DNA of 64,000 nucleotides from Flavobacterium suncheonense GH29-5 = DSM 17707 (GCF_000430025.1 NZ_KE387020.1:401471-465470), one strand, 5' to 3'; positions 1 to 8,820 are shown, numbered from the stretch's first letter. Numbers and translations: made by a program. Notes: generated from the sequence alone by a model not told the origin.

Positions 1-629
1 ATTTTAAATTCGTTAAAAAAGACCGCATCTAAACCAACATTTAGGGCTCCCTCTATATCCGCTTCAAAACTATCCCCTATCATAAGACTCGAAGCTCTGT
101 CGGTTTTCGCTAAATTAAGGGCATACTCAAAAATTTTGGGGTTCGGTTTTTTCACTCCGGCCATTTCCGAATTCGTTACGGTTGCAAAATAATGTGCAAT
201 ATTGGAATTTCGCAGTTTTCCGGTTTGCACTTCCTGAAAACCATTGGTAATGATGTGCAGGTTGTATTTCGGTTTCAGGTAATCCAAAACGTCTATCGCA
301 CCGTCGAAGAGATGGTTAAAAGTCGGAAGGTATCTGATATAATCGTCTGAAATCAAATCGACTGTGGCGTCTTCCACTGTATAAGACATCCGATCGAAGG
401 AATCTTTCAGTCGTTTGTAACGCAATTCCTGATGCCCGATTTTCTCTTCCCGGTACAATACCCAATAGTACTGGTTAATCGGAACATAATGTTTCAGGAA
501 TTCCTGAAGATTTACACCAATGCCGTGCTTCTGGAAAATGGCTTCAAATGTTAAAGCGGAATTTCGTTCAAAATCCCAAAGCGTATGATCCAAATCAAAA
601 AATATATCTGTCTTATTCGTAAATCGCAT
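1..629 (-). CDS. YjjG-family noncanonical pyrimidine nucleotidase (HAD hydrolase), truncated by window edge
   Basis: The minus-strand frame is open from an ATG at 629 to the first base of the window, giving 209 codons with no stop, so the C-terminus (probably about 20 residues) lies outside. HAD motif I reads DLDHTLWD, with the nucleophile and acid/base Asp at residues 12 and 14. A central T/S motif lies in LHIITNGFQ, the motif III lysine in GVKKPNPKIFEYA, and motif IV in LMIGDSFEADIEGA. The FDLDHTLWDF start and the helical cap fit the YjjG/YfnB group (HAD-IA), which dephosphorylates nucleoside 5'-monophosphates including noncanonical pyrimidines in the cytoplasm. The start codon sits directly against the stop of the next upstream gene, so it may be the last gene of the preceding operon. 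The family call is firm; the exact substrate is inferred. Confidence 0.85.
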   Translation of the reverse strand, partial: MRFTNKTDIFFDLDHTLWDFERNSALTFEAIFQKHGIGVNLQEFLKHYVPINQYYWVLYREEKIGHQELRYKRLKDSFDRMSYTVEDATVDLISDDYIRYLPTFNHLFDGAIDVLDYLKPKYNLHIITNGFQEVQTGKLRNSNIAHYFATVTNSEMAGVKKPNPKIFEYALNLAKTDRASSLMIGDSFEADIEGALNVGLDAVFFNEFK

Positions 630-1145
630 TTATTTCACTCCTTTCACAATTACTGCATCCTCGATATGATAAATCCAATCGTCCACATCGGTTTCGTTGG
701 AACGGAAAGTCCCGACTAGGGTTACATACTGATCTGTTCTTAATTTTGGCGTTTCACCTCTGAATTTAATTCCCGCTATTGTTTCCGGCCCCGATTTCCC
801 GCAGAAAAAACAGGAAGCAAACACGTTTTTGCTCAAGGCGTAATTTTTGTTGTCAATCGGTACAATGAAACCGCTCATGGCTACTTTTCGCTTATTCATT
901 AACCGAAGCTTTGTATTGACCACCGGAAACATGACTTCTCCGTAAGTTTTATCGTTTTTCTTCACAAATTTGATGTCGCCCAGCAATTTCCAGGTAAGCG
1001 TGTCCGGATTTTTCTGAATAAAATTGCCTGTTGTCGAAAAGGTAACGAAACCGGCCTGTTCTAATGGAACATTCGGATTGTAAAAAACCTCCAAAAGAAG
1101 AAGTGCTCCTGTTAAAAAGGTCAGCAGTATATAGGATTTACGCAT
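630..1145 (-). CDS. DUF3299-like exported protein, third gene of ABC transporter operon
   Basis: 171 residues with an N-terminal hydrophobic segment (about residues 5-20), likely an uncleaved anchor or signal peptide, followed by a small beta-rich domain. That domain contains MSGFIVPIDN and a CFFCGKSGPE segment with a CxxC pair, then VTLVGTF. This resembles the DUF3299 family, in which a plus-W-G-x-hydrophobic strand precedes a C-x-x-C-x-x-x-x-P motif. It starts 8 bp inside the 3' end of the permease gene, so the two are translationally coupled. In proteobacteria, DUF3299 lipoproteins occur beside FtsX-type permeases and ATPases in zinc-regulated operons, so a metal-linked role is an inference from context. 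The domain assignment is by eye and moderately sure; no function is demonstrated. Confidence 0.55.
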   Translation of the reverse strand: MRKSYILLTFLTGALLLLEVFYNPNVPLEQAGFVTFSTTGNFIQKNPDTLTWKLLGDIKFVKKNDKTYGEVMFPVVNTKLRLMNKRKVAMSGFIVPIDNKNYALSKNVFASCFFCGKSGPETIAGIKFRGETPKLRTDQYVTLVGTFRSNETDVDDWIYHIEDAVIVKGVK

Positions 1146-2394
1146 TGGACAATGTTTTTGAAATATTCAGTCGATACGCTTTGACGGCCGGAATAAACGC
1201 TGCCAGAAGCCCGACAAATATAGTTACTAAAAATAAAATTCCTTCCTTCTCCCACACAAACTCCAACGGATCGAATGCAATTTTAAAAGCTTCGTCGGAC
1301 GATCTGGAGATGAACATCAGCGCTACTCTACCAAGAATTGTTCCAAACAGAAAGCCGATGCTGCACAAAACCAAACTTTCTATCACAATGGTCTGTAGCA
1401 GTTGTAATCGGGAAGCGCCCTGAATCCGCAACAGTGCAAACTCGTATTTCCGTTCTTTTAAGGTATTGAACAAGGCAATGAAAATACTGATTCCGGAAAT
1501 TAACATGATGCCGTATGCCAGATACTGCAGGGCGTCCAGACCAATCCCGAAAAGGGTAAACAAACGATTGATTTCAATAGCCGGAGAAGCCGCCTGCATT
1601 TTGGTGTTCTGCGCAATCATTCTCGGCCATAAAACGATTCCCATTTTGTTCCGGAATTTTATCAGCACTGCAGTGATTTCTTTACCTTCTTCAGACAATA
1701 GTGCTTCTTCGCGCTGTTCGTCGCCCTCGGTGTGTTCATGACCGATTTCCCCGTGCGGATGGGCTTCATCTTCGTGATCGTGGGTTTCGTGCATTGCCCA
1801 GACACTCTGAATGTCGGAAAGAATTAAATTATCAACCACTTTTCCGGTTTTAGAAGCGATTCCGACCACTTTATAAGCAGCTTCTTCGTGCTTCTCTCCC
1901 TCTTTGGCATTGCCGTGGGAACCGAAAAACGTATCGCCGACTTTCAATTGCAGTTTGGAGGCAATTTCGCTTCCGATTACCACTTCAAACGTATGGGCAA
2001 ACATTTTGCCTTTTTCGACCCTTCCGCCGAATTTCGCCAAATATTCCGGAGTGGTTCCTAAAATTTTAAATCCTAAATAGTTATCGCCATAAGCCAACGG
2101 AATGGCCGATTGTACAAACGGGTTCTGCATCCAGGTTTTGGCTTCGGCATAATTGATATTTCCCGTAGGCGCATCCAACTGATAAACAGACGACAACACC
2201 AGCTGCAATGGGCTTCCCTGCGCGCCCAGTACTAAATCGATATCGTCGGCATTACTGGAAAACTGCTCTTCGAATTGCTTCTGCAGCAAAATCAAAACGG
2301 TTATAATGGCCACACTCGACATCAGCAAGATGATACTCAGGATGGTACTCAAGGGCTTAAACCACGTATTTCGCCAGGCTAATTTCCCTATCAT
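1138..2394 (-). CDS. FtsX/MacB-type ABC transporter permease with His-rich periplasmic loop
   Basis: 418 residues with the FtsX topology: one TM near residues 14-37, a large extracytoplasmic domain to about residue 285, then three C-terminal TMs (about 290-315, 338-362 and 383-405). The last three TMs carry the LLRIQGASR cytoplasmic signature typical of LolC/MacB-like permeases. The periplasmic domain contains seven histidines between residues 202 and 221 (HETHDHEDEAHPHGEIGHEH), mixed with acidic residues, which looks like a Zn or other transition-metal binding stretch. It overlaps the ATPase gene by 4 bp (ATGA) upstream and the DUF3299-like gene by 8 bp downstream, so the three form a tight operon. 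MacB/Lol-type mechanotransmission is known for the family; the metal link is inferred. A lipoprotein or peptide exporter remains possible. Confidence 0.8.
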   Translation of the reverse strand: MIGKLAWRNTWFKPLSTILSIILLMSSVAIITVLILLQKQFEEQFSSNADDIDLVLGAQGSPLQLVLSSVYQLDAPTGNINYAEAKTWMQNPFVQSAIPLAYGDNYLGFKILGTTPEYLAKFGGRVEKGKMFAHTFEVVIGSEIASKLQLKVGDTFFGSHGNAKEGEKHEEAAYKVVGIASKTGKVVDNLILSDIQSVWAMHETHDHEDEAHPHGEIGHEHTEGDEQREEALLSEEGKEITAVLIKFRNKMGIVLWPRMIAQNTKMQAASPAIEINRLFTLFGIGLDALQYLAYGIMLISGISIFIALFNTLKERKYEFALLRIQGASRLQLLQTIVIESLVLCSIGFLFGTILGRVALMFISRSSDEAFKIAFDPLEFVWEKEGILFLVTIFVGLLAAFIPAVKAYRLNISKTLSNA

Positions 2395-3020
2395 GACAAC
2401 GAAATTTGATTGGTGAAACGTTCTTTTAAACGGGAATCGTGGGTTACGATTACCAGTGCGGTCTTGTATTCCTGCGATAATTTTTCAAGCAAATCAGCTA
2501 CTTTGAAAGCATTTTCATCGTCCAAGCTTGAAGTGGGTTCATCGGCTAAAACCACTTTCGGTTCATTGATTAAAGCTCTTGCGATGGATACCCGCTGTTG
2601 TTGCCCCACGCTTAATTGGGATGGCAGTTTGTACCATTGGTCTTTTAAATCGAGATGCTCCAACAGTAATTTGGCCTTCTCTTTAGCCTTTTTTCCGGAA
2701 GCCAGCCAGGAAGCCAGCATTACATTTTCCAAAACGGTAAAGGCTTCGATAAAATGGTTTTCCTGCAACACCAAACCAATGTTTTTTCCCCGAAAATGAT
2801 CTAATTTACGTTCGGAAAACAATTCAATGTTGGTACTGTTGATGATTACTTCCCCGGATTCCGGCCGCAACAATCCGCCAAGGATGTGCAGCAAAGTGGT
2901 TTTCCCTTTACCGGAACCACCCGTAATCAAACAGGTTTCGCCTTCCGGACACTGAATATCCGGGAACATGAAAACGGTCGATGAATTATAGGAAAAAGTT
3001 ATGTTTTTGGTTTGGATCAT
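2391..3020 (-). CDS. ABC transporter ATP-binding protein (LolD/MacB type)
   Basis: 209 residues, a complete nucleotide-binding domain. Walker A is GGSGKGKTT (about residues 34-42), the signature motif LSVGQQQR, Walker B VVLADEPTSSLD, and the switch histidine is in IVTHD. The compact size, and partnership with an FtsX-type permease through a 4-bp overlap, place it in the LolD/MacB/FtsE subfamily that powers periplasmic rather than substrate-channel transport. It is the first gene of the operon with the permease and the DUF3299-like protein. The 63-bp gap to the radC-like gene upstream holds no obvious terminator. Confidence 0.88.
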   Translation of the reverse strand: MIQTKNITFSYNSSTVFMFPDIQCPEGETCLITGGSGKGKTTLLHILGGLLRPESGEVIINSTNIELFSERKLDHFRGKNIGLVLQENHFIEAFTVLENVMLASWLASGKKAKEKAKLLLEHLDLKDQWYKLPSQLSVGQQQRVSIARALINEPKVVLADEPTSSLDDENAFKVADLLEKLSQEYKTALVIVTHDSRLKERFTNQISLS

Positions 3021-3083
3021 TCCGAAACAATTTCGTGCAATTTAAGAAAATGGAAAAGAATATCCTCTTAAAGAAACTTTAAT

Positions 3084-3776
3084 CTACAAAATTCCTTCAT
3101 CGGCAAAACTGAAATAACTTTTCTCCGTCACAATCACATGATCCAGTACCGGAACATCAAGATGGCGGCCGGCTTCTTTCAGCTTTCGGGTGATTTGTTT
3201 GTCGGCTTCGCTCGCTGTTAAAGTACCGGAAGGATGATTGTGTACCAAAATAATCGAAGTTGCCGTATGTTCCAAAGCGGTTTTGAATATAATTCGCGTA
3301 TCTACAACTGTTCCGGTTATGCCTCCTTTGCTTACCTGTGTTTTATAAATCACTTTGTTTGAATTGTTTAAATATAAAACCCAGAACTCTTCGTGCGGCA
3401 ATTCACCAATAAGCGGCTGCATGAGTTCAAAAACAACTTTACTGGAGGTGATTTTTGACAACTCCGGAATTTCTTCCGATTTGCGGCGGCGTCCTAATTC
3501 TGTGGCGGCAACGATGGAGATGGCTTTGGCCTCGCCTATTCCTTTAAAATGCATCAGTTGTTTGACCGATAATTTTCCGAGTACATTCAGATTGTTATCC
3601 ACCGAAGCCAGTATGCGTTTCGACAACTGTACGGCGCTTTCATTACGGCTGCCCGAACCTATCAGAATCGCGATTAATTCGGCATCGCTTAATACGGATT
3701 TGCCTTTCAGCATGAGTTTTTCGCGGGGCTTATCGTCTTCGGCCCAGCATTTTATGGAGAAGTTGGTGGTTTCCAT
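3084..3776 (-). CDS. radC: RadC family (JAB/MPN domain) protein
   Basis: 230 residues. The N-terminal part (1-100) has helix-hairpin-helix-like segments (LSDAELIAILIGSG, MHFKGIGEAKAISIVAATELGRR). The C-terminal JAB/MPN domain has HNHPSG followed by the zinc-binding Asp in TASEADKQITRKL. This is the full-length RadC/YicR architecture. Despite the name, a DNA-repair role has been withdrawn for E. coli RadC, and the metalloprotease-like core has no firmly assigned substrate. It is divergent from the DUF1287 gene, 50 bp apart, and a probable -7 element for it overlaps the DUF1287 start codon. Confidence 0.9.
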   Translation of the reverse strand: METTNFSIKCWAEDDKPREKLMLKGKSVLSDAELIAILIGSGSRNESAVQLSKRILASVDNNLNVLGKLSVKQLMHFKGIGEAKAISIVAATELGRRRKSEEIPELSKITSSKVVFELMQPLIGELPHEEFWVLYLNNSNKVIYKTQVSKGGITGTVVDTRIIFKTALEHTATSIILVHNHPSGTLTASEADKQITRKLKEAGRHLDVPVLDHVIVTEKSYFSFADEGIL

Positions 3777-3819
3777 GGCGTATACTTAAAATCTTACTTT
3801 TTGCGTTATATCAGAAACA

Positions 3820-3827
3820 CAAAGATA
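3820..3827 (-). promoter_or_regulatory. Probable -7 element for radC
   Basis: TATCTTTG on the minus strand matches the Bacteroidota TAnnTTTG -7 consensus and would give a leader of about 35 nt. No clear TTG -33 element is visible at the normal spacing, so this is only moderately supported. It overlaps the ATG of the divergent DUF1287 gene. Confidence 0.4.
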
Positions 3828-4414
3828 TGAAAATTTTAAAATATTTAGCTTTTTTCTTACTTTTAAATAGCTTTACCGCTTCTGAAAAAGATTTTTACGA
3901 GAAGTTATCCGATGCCGCGCTCTTGCTTACAAAAGACCAGGTAACGTACGATCCGGCCTATGTCAAAATTTTGTATCCGAACGGCGATGTACCCAAAAAC
4001 AAAGGGGTTTGCACCGATGTGGTAATCCGGGCTTACCGAAAATTAGGCATTGACCTGCAGAAAGAAGTACACGAAGACATGAAAGACAATTTTTCGCAGT
4101 ATCCCAATCAGAAACGCTGGGGTCTGAAAAAACCGGATACCAATATTGACCACAGAAGAGTACCGAATCTGGAAGCGTTTTTCAGCCGAAAAGGAGAAAC
4201 TCTGAAAGTGACGCAAAATCCGAAGGATTATAAAACCGGAGAATTGGTAACCTGGATGATTGGCGACAAACTGCCACACATCGGTATTGTTACCAACAAA
4301 AAATCACCGGACGGAAAACGCCCGATGATTGTACATAATGTGGGTGCCGGACAGGTTTTGGAGGATTGCTTGTTTTCCTATACTATTGTCGGGCATTTTA
4401 AGTATTCTAATTAA
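3827..4414 (+). CDS. DUF1287 family exported protein
   Basis: 195 residues with an N-terminal signal peptide (MKILKYLAFFLLLNSFTAS). The mature part has the DUF1287 signatures: GVCTDVVIRAYRKLGIDLQ, then DTNIDHRRVPNLEAFF, then an HIGIV segment. The conserved Cys (in GVCTD) with a downstream His suggests a papain/NlpC-like fold, so cell-wall peptidase or amidase activity is possible but unproved. It converges on mpl, and the two coding sequences overlap by 8 bp at their 3' ends, so no intrinsic terminator separates them. Confidence 0.85.
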   Translation: MKILKYLAFFLLLNSFTASEKDFYEKLSDAALLLTKDQVTYDPAYVKILYPNGDVPKNKGVCTDVVIRAYRKLGIDLQKEVHEDMKDNFSQYPNQKRWGLKKPDTNIDHRRVPNLEAFFSRKGETLKVTQNPKDYKTGELVTWMIGDKLPHIGIVTNKKSPDGKRPMIVHNVGAGQVLEDCLFSYTIVGHFKYSN

Positions 4415-5762
4415 TCAGATTTTTCACTTCATCAAAATTCAAGCCGCCGTAATTCCCGGAACTCATCAGCAATAAGGCAGAGTTCTCTAAATCACGATTG
4501 AACAGAAAGTTCTTAAATTCTTCCGGATTGGTATAAATGATTAAATCGTTGCGCTTGAAAGACTGCGCAATCTGGTCGTAAGTCACTTCTTCCAACTGCT
4601 TGATTTTTACGGCATCCGGTGAATAGAAAACCACCGCAACATCAGCATGGTCCAAAGCGCCTTCGTATTGTTTTAAAAATTCGGCATTTAAACTGCTGTA
4701 CGTGTGGAGTTCCAGGCAAGCCACAAGCGTTCGGTTCGGATACTGTTCTTTAACCGCTTTGGTAGTCGCCGCTACTTTGCTTGGCGAATGCGCGAAATCT
4801 TTGTAGGCTACTTTGGTTTTGCTTTCCGCGATTTTTTCCAAACGTTTGGAAGCGCCTTTAAAACTCGCAATAGCTTCGTAGAAATCGGCTTCGTCCACGC
4901 CCATGTTCTGGCAAATCCATTTGGCGCCGGCTAAATTGTTCAGGTTGTGCGCTCCGAATACTTCAATCGGCATTGGGCCTTCCGGGGTTTCCAAAAGTGT
5001 TACGCCGTATTCTACTGTGTATTCCGGTGTGTGATATGCAATTTTACGGATTGGATTAGTAGCCGCTTCCGCTACGCGTTTTACTTCCGAATCGTTTTCG
5101 TTGTACACCAAAATGCCGCCATTGGTAATCTTCTGAATGAAAATTTCGAATTGTTCCACGTAATTCTCATAGGTCGGAAACACGTTGATATGATCCCAGG
5201 CGATTCCTGAAATTAACGCAATATTCGGTTGGTACAAATGGAATTTCGGTCGTCTGTCGATTGGAGACGACAAATATTCGTCGCCTTCCAAAACGATGAA
5301 ATCATTTTCTTCGGTTAAATGCACCATGGTATCAAAACCTTCCAATTGGGCACCGACCATATAATCCACGTTAATGCCGTGGTAGTGCATGACGTGCAGA
5401 ATCATCGAAGTGATGGTCGTTTTTCCGTGTGAACCGCCAATCACCACACGGGTTTTGTTCTTCGATTGCTCGTATAAAAATTCAGGGTACGAATAGATTT
5501 TCAACCCTAATTCTTTCGCTTTCAGCAATTCCGGATTGTCGGCTTTGGCGTGCATGCCTAAAATGACGGCCTCGATATCGGAAGTGATTTTTTCAGGAAA
5601 CCAGCCCATTTCCGCCGGCAATAAACCTTTCTTTTCCAGTCTTGATTTGGAAGGTTCAAAAATGGCATCGTCGCTTCCGGTTACCTGATAACCTTTGTTG
5701 TGTAAGGCCAAGGCTAAGTTGTGCATGGCGGCTCCGCCTATCGCTATAAAATGTGTACGCAT
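4407..5762 (-). CDS. mpl: UDP-N-acetylmuramate:L-alanyl-gamma-D-glutamyl-meso-diaminopimelate ligase
   Basis: 451 residues with the Mur-ligase layout: an N-terminal UDP-binding domain (MRTHFIAIGGAAMHNLALALH), a central ATPase domain with GGSHGKTTITSM (about residues 109-120), and a C-terminal ligase domain with DFAHSPSKVAATT. The HSPSK variant and N-terminal GGAAM fit Mpl rather than MurC. Mpl joins recycled murein tripeptide to UDP-MurNAc in the cytoplasm. Its gene ends convergently with DUF1287 and lies 16 bp downstream of the TPR gene on the same strand. anmK, also a murein-recycling gene, lies at the other end of the window. Confidence 0.88.
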   Translation of the reverse strand: MRTHFIAIGGAAMHNLALALHNKGYQVTGSDDAIFEPSKSRLEKKGLLPAEMGWFPEKITSDIEAVILGMHAKADNPELLKAKELGLKIYSYPEFLYEQSKNKTRVVIGGSHGKTTITSMILHVMHYHGINVDYMVGAQLEGFDTMVHLTEENDFIVLEGDEYLSSPIDRRPKFHLYQPNIALISGIAWDHINVFPTYENYVEQFEIFIQKITNGGILVYNENDSEVKRVAEAATNPIRKIAYHTPEYTVEYGVTLLETPEGPMPIEVFGAHNLNNLAGAKWICQNMGVDEADFYEAIASFKGASKRLEKIAESKTKVAYKDFAHSPSKVAATTKAVKEQYPNRTLVACLELHTYSSLNAEFLKQYEGALDHADVAVVFYSPDAVKIKQLEEVTYDQIAQSFKRNDLIIYTNPEEFKNFLFNRDLENSALLLMSSGNYGGLNFDEVKNLIN

Positions 5763-5778
5763 TGGTAAATCTGTAATA

Positions 5779-6462
5779 TTAGGTATTGAAATCGGTCTTT
5801 AACTTTTGGGCTTTTTCCGTGTTTTTTAATTTGTTCAAATATAAATCATAAAGCTTTTCGAAGGTGGTTTTGGAGTGACCAATTTCATGGGCTTTTTTTA
5901 AATGGATTTCGGCTTTGGCGTAGCGTTTGAAATACACGTCGATATAGCCTTTTGCCAAATAGCCGTCTACTTTGGAAAGTTGCATCAGTTCCTCGGCGTA
6001 TTTCTGGGCTTTGGTTTCGCTCCCGCCTACAATTCCGGGTAATTCGATATACAGCATGACGAGCGCCCAACGGGTGTCGATGTGTTTTTTGTCCAGATGG
6101 GCGGCGGTTTCAAAAGCTTCTTTGATGTCGCCTATCATTCCTAAGGCTTTGAATTTACTGACTGATTTGGCTTTCATCCCCAACGCACCGCCGAATTTGT
6201 AGTGGTAGTTCGCGGTTTTTGGAAATTGCTGTTTTAATTTTTTGTAATAACTAATCGCTTCGTCCCATTGCTTCTGATGGCCGGCAATGTCTCCTAAATA
6301 TTCGATGGTTTTGAAATCGGCTGGGTTTTGCTTGAGGTGGTTTTGAAAAAAAGGCTGTGCCGAAGCATATTTCTTTTGCCGGAAAAGGGATTCGCCCTTC
6401 TCAAAGTCGGATTGGGACCAGAGCAGTAACGGAAAAAACAAAAAAAATAAAAATGACTTCAT
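5779..6462 (-). CDS. Exported tetratricopeptide repeat protein
   Basis: 227 residues beginning with a short signal peptide (MKSFLFFLFFPLLLWSQ). TPR-like helix pairs follow, for example FEKGESLFRQKKYASAQPFF at 20-39, DWDEAISYYKKLKQQFP-like segments, and YAKAEIHLKKAHEIGHS near 175. TPR proteins serve as scaffolds; no partner can be named. It lies 16 bp upstream of mpl on the same strand, so the two are probably co-transcribed. Its 5' side is an intergenic region holding an RNA-like element on the opposite strand. Confidence 0.75.
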   Translation of the reverse strand: MKSFLFFLFFPLLLWSQSDFEKGESLFRQKKYASAQPFFQNHLKQNPADFKTIEYLGDIAGHQKQWDEAISYYKKLKQQFPKTANYHYKFGGALGMKAKSVSKFKALGMIGDIKEAFETAAHLDKKHIDTRWALVMLYIELPGIVGGSETKAQKYAEELMQLSKVDGYLAKGYIDVYFKRYAKAEIHLKKAHEIGHSKTTFEKLYDLYLNKLKNTEKAQKLKTDFNT

Positions 6463-6505
6463 GCCTCAAAAATAGGGAAAAGCAACCAAACACAAAAGAC
6501 CTTTC

Positions 6506-6556
6506 CTGCTTAGCCCCGGGTGGAGCGATACCTTGTATAGCGGAACACGGGAATGC
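6506..6556 (+). ncRNA. Degenerate copy of a Flavobacteriia structured-RNA element (Flavo-1-like)
   Basis: This segment contains TAGCCCCG, GAGCGATACCTT and GTATAGCGGA followed by CGGGA, in the same order as the two fuller copies at 32971 and 57298. The apical part is very short here. It lies in the 184-bp space between the TPR and S46 peptidase genes, antisense to both. Family assignment to Flavo-1 is from memory of the motif and is unverified. Confidence 0.35.
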
Positions 6557-6587
6557 CGTTTCTCAAAATGCCCGAACCATTCGCTCC

Positions 6588-6626
6588 AAAAAAAAAAAAT
6601 CCGGAAACATTACTGCCTCCGGATTT
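6588..6626 (-). terminator. Intrinsic terminator of the S46 peptidase gene
   Basis: A 9-bp stem AAATCCGGA/TCCGGATTT with a 12-nt loop is followed on the minus strand by about 12 T residues, 20 bp past the stop codon. Confidence 0.85.
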
Positions 6627-6646
6627 GATATTCAGAACTGTGAAAA

Positions 6647-8797
6647 TTATTTCACGATAGTCATTTCGTCTACGATGTGTTTCGCATTTGAGAAATTCTC
6701 AATTACCCACAACACGTAACGGATGTCTACGTTGATGGTTCTTTGTAATTTGCTGTCGAAGATTACGTCTCCGGCCATTGCCTCGATGTTTCCGTCGAAT
6801 GCTAAACCGATTAACTCTCCTTTTCCGTTTAATACTGGGGAACCGGAGTTACCGCCTGTGATATCGTTGTCGGTTAGGAAGTTAACATGTAACGAACCGT
6901 CTTTGTCTGCATAACGGCCGAACTCTTTGTTTTTGTTCATTTCTAATACACGAGCCGGTAAATCGAATTCCTGATCGTCTTTTTTGTATTTCTTCACCTG
7001 ACCGGCTAAGGTAGTGTAGTTGTTGATGGTAGCATCGTTGCGTTTGTCTGCCGGCAAGGAACGCACTTTTCCGTAAGTTAAACGCAAAGTGGAGTTCGCA
7101 TCCGGATATTTGATGGTTCCGATTTTAGACTCACGCAATCCTTCTACTAATTTGCGGAAAGCTGCACTGTAATCATTTTGTGCTTTAGCGATTTCATCGG
7201 ATTTTGAATTGTAGTGGTTTAATAACTCGTTAGACAATTTCACTAACGGGTCGTTGGTAATTAACGCTTCGTTTGGCACTTCCAGGAACGCTTTGATACG
7301 GTCTTTTGACGATAAAATACTCAAATCAAATGCTGCGTTTACGTATTTGGTAAAATCGTTGTTGTTTGCTTTTGCTAATTCCGCAACTACCGGAGCAATG
7401 CCGTATCCTGTAGCTTTGGTGGCATACAGTTTTAATTGGGCTGCCAAAATGTCTTTTTCAGCCGGAATGTGTACTTCTTTGAAGAATTCGTCCGCCATTT
7501 CAGCAAGAGCCGGAGCCATTTGGGCACGTTTCGCAGCGTCTGCTTTAGCGTAGTTCTCCAATTGTTTTCCTAAACTTCTTGAAACCGTTCCGTAAGCGCT
7601 GGTTCGTAACAACTGCATTAGGTAATTGTCGTGACGTGCTTTTTCATTGGTCAGTTTGTAGTAGTTGTTGATGGTAGCCACTACATTTCCGTATTTTGCC
7701 TTATTCTCAGACTTGTTAGCCCATTTGTTGAATTTAGCTTCCTGAGCCGCTTTGGTTTTAGCCGTTCCGAATTTGGTTAACGCGTCGATCATTCCCTGAC
7801 GGTTTTTCCAGTAGTTCGCCACACCGGCATATTTTGAAGCATATACTAAATTTAACGCTTCACTTTGGTCCATGTATTTTTTCATGGCATCCATCCCTAC
7901 TTTGGATCCTTCCACCCAGGCTGGATACGCATATTTTACGTTTTGCTCGATTCCGGCTGCCGGCATCCAACGGTTGGTTCTTCCCGGATAACCTAAAATC
8001 ATGGCAAAATCGTTTTCTTTAACGCCTCCGATGTTTACCGGTAAGTAGTGTTTCGGCTGTAACGGCACGTTGCTGGTTGAATATTCAGCAGGGTTTCCGT
8101 TAGCATCTGCATACACACGGAACATGGAGAAATCCGCAGTGTGACGCGGCCATTCCCAGTTGTCTGTATCGCCACCAAATTTACCTAAACTTTCCGGTGG
8201 TGTCCCTACTAAACGAACGTCTTTATAATCCTGGTACACGAAGTAGTAGAATTCATTCCCTTGGAAGAAAGAACGCACAGACACGGTGTATTTTCCGCCT
8301 TCGTTGTTTTCTTTTTCAATTTTTGCGATTTCCTGATTGATGGCTTTTTCACGCTCTGCTTCGGTCATGTTGTCGTTTACGACTGACAAAATTCTTTTGG
8401 TACAGTCGTCCATACGAACGAAGAAACGAACGAATAAGCTGGAAGGTTTTAATTCTTCTGCTCTTGAATTGGCCCAGAAACCGTTTTTAAGGTGATTTTT
8501 CTCTGCAGTAGATAATTCCGCGATAGCATCATAACCACAGTGGTGATTCGTTAATACTAATCCGTCTTTGGAAATCATTTCGGCTGTACATCCTCCGTTG
8601 AACTGCACGATAGCATCTTTCAAACTGTGGTGGTTGATGCTGTAGATTTCTTCAGCGGTTAACTGCAATCCCATTTTCTGCATATCTCGGTGGTTCAAAC
8701 GCTCGATGAACATTAAAAACCACATTCCTTCATCGGCTTTTACACTTGCCGGAACAAGCATAATCGCAGCGATTAGAGATAAAAGTAATTTTTTCAT
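6647..8797 (-). CDS. S46 family dipeptidyl-peptidase (DPP7-type)
   Basis: 716 residues with a signal peptide (to about residue 22). The S46 catalytic triad is visible: TNHHCGYD (His about 86), NWEWPRHTADF (Asp about 222) and TGGNSGSPVLN (Ser about 651). These periplasmic enzymes release dipeptides from peptide N-termini and support growth on protein. Eighteen residues after the Ser, at the position of the Arg that gives Porphyromonas DPP11 its Asp/Glu preference, this protein has Gly (FDGN), so I expect DPP7-like preference for hydrophobic P1 residues. It is monocistronic, with its own terminator downstream and a TATATTCG -7-like element at 8821-8828. Confidence 0.9.
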   Translation of the reverse strand: MKKLLLSLIAAIMLVPASVKADEGMWFLMFIERLNHRDMQKMGLQLTAEEIYSINHHSLKDAIVQFNGGCTAEMISKDGLVLTNHHCGYDAIAELSTAEKNHLKNGFWANSRAEELKPSSLFVRFFVRMDDCTKRILSVVNDNMTEAEREKAINQEIAKIEKENNEGGKYTVSVRSFFQGNEFYYFVYQDYKDVRLVGTPPESLGKFGGDTDNWEWPRHTADFSMFRVYADANGNPAEYSTSNVPLQPKHYLPVNIGGVKENDFAMILGYPGRTNRWMPAAGIEQNVKYAYPAWVEGSKVGMDAMKKYMDQSEALNLVYASKYAGVANYWKNRQGMIDALTKFGTAKTKAAQEAKFNKWANKSENKAKYGNVVATINNYYKLTNEKARHDNYLMQLLRTSAYGTVSRSLGKQLENYAKADAAKRAQMAPALAEMADEFFKEVHIPAEKDILAAQLKLYATKATGYGIAPVVAELAKANNNDFTKYVNAAFDLSILSSKDRIKAFLEVPNEALITNDPLVKLSNELLNHYNSKSDEIAKAQNDYSAAFRKLVEGLRESKIGTIKYPDANSTLRLTYGKVRSLPADKRNDATINNYTTLAGQVKKYKKDDQEFDLPARVLEMNKNKEFGRYADKDGSLHVNFLTDNDITGGNSGSPVLNGKGELIGLAFDGNIEAMAGDVIFDSKLQRTINVDIRYVLWVIENFSNAKHIVDEMTIVK

Positions 8798-8820
8798 AGT
8801 TAAATTTATTTTTAGTGGTG

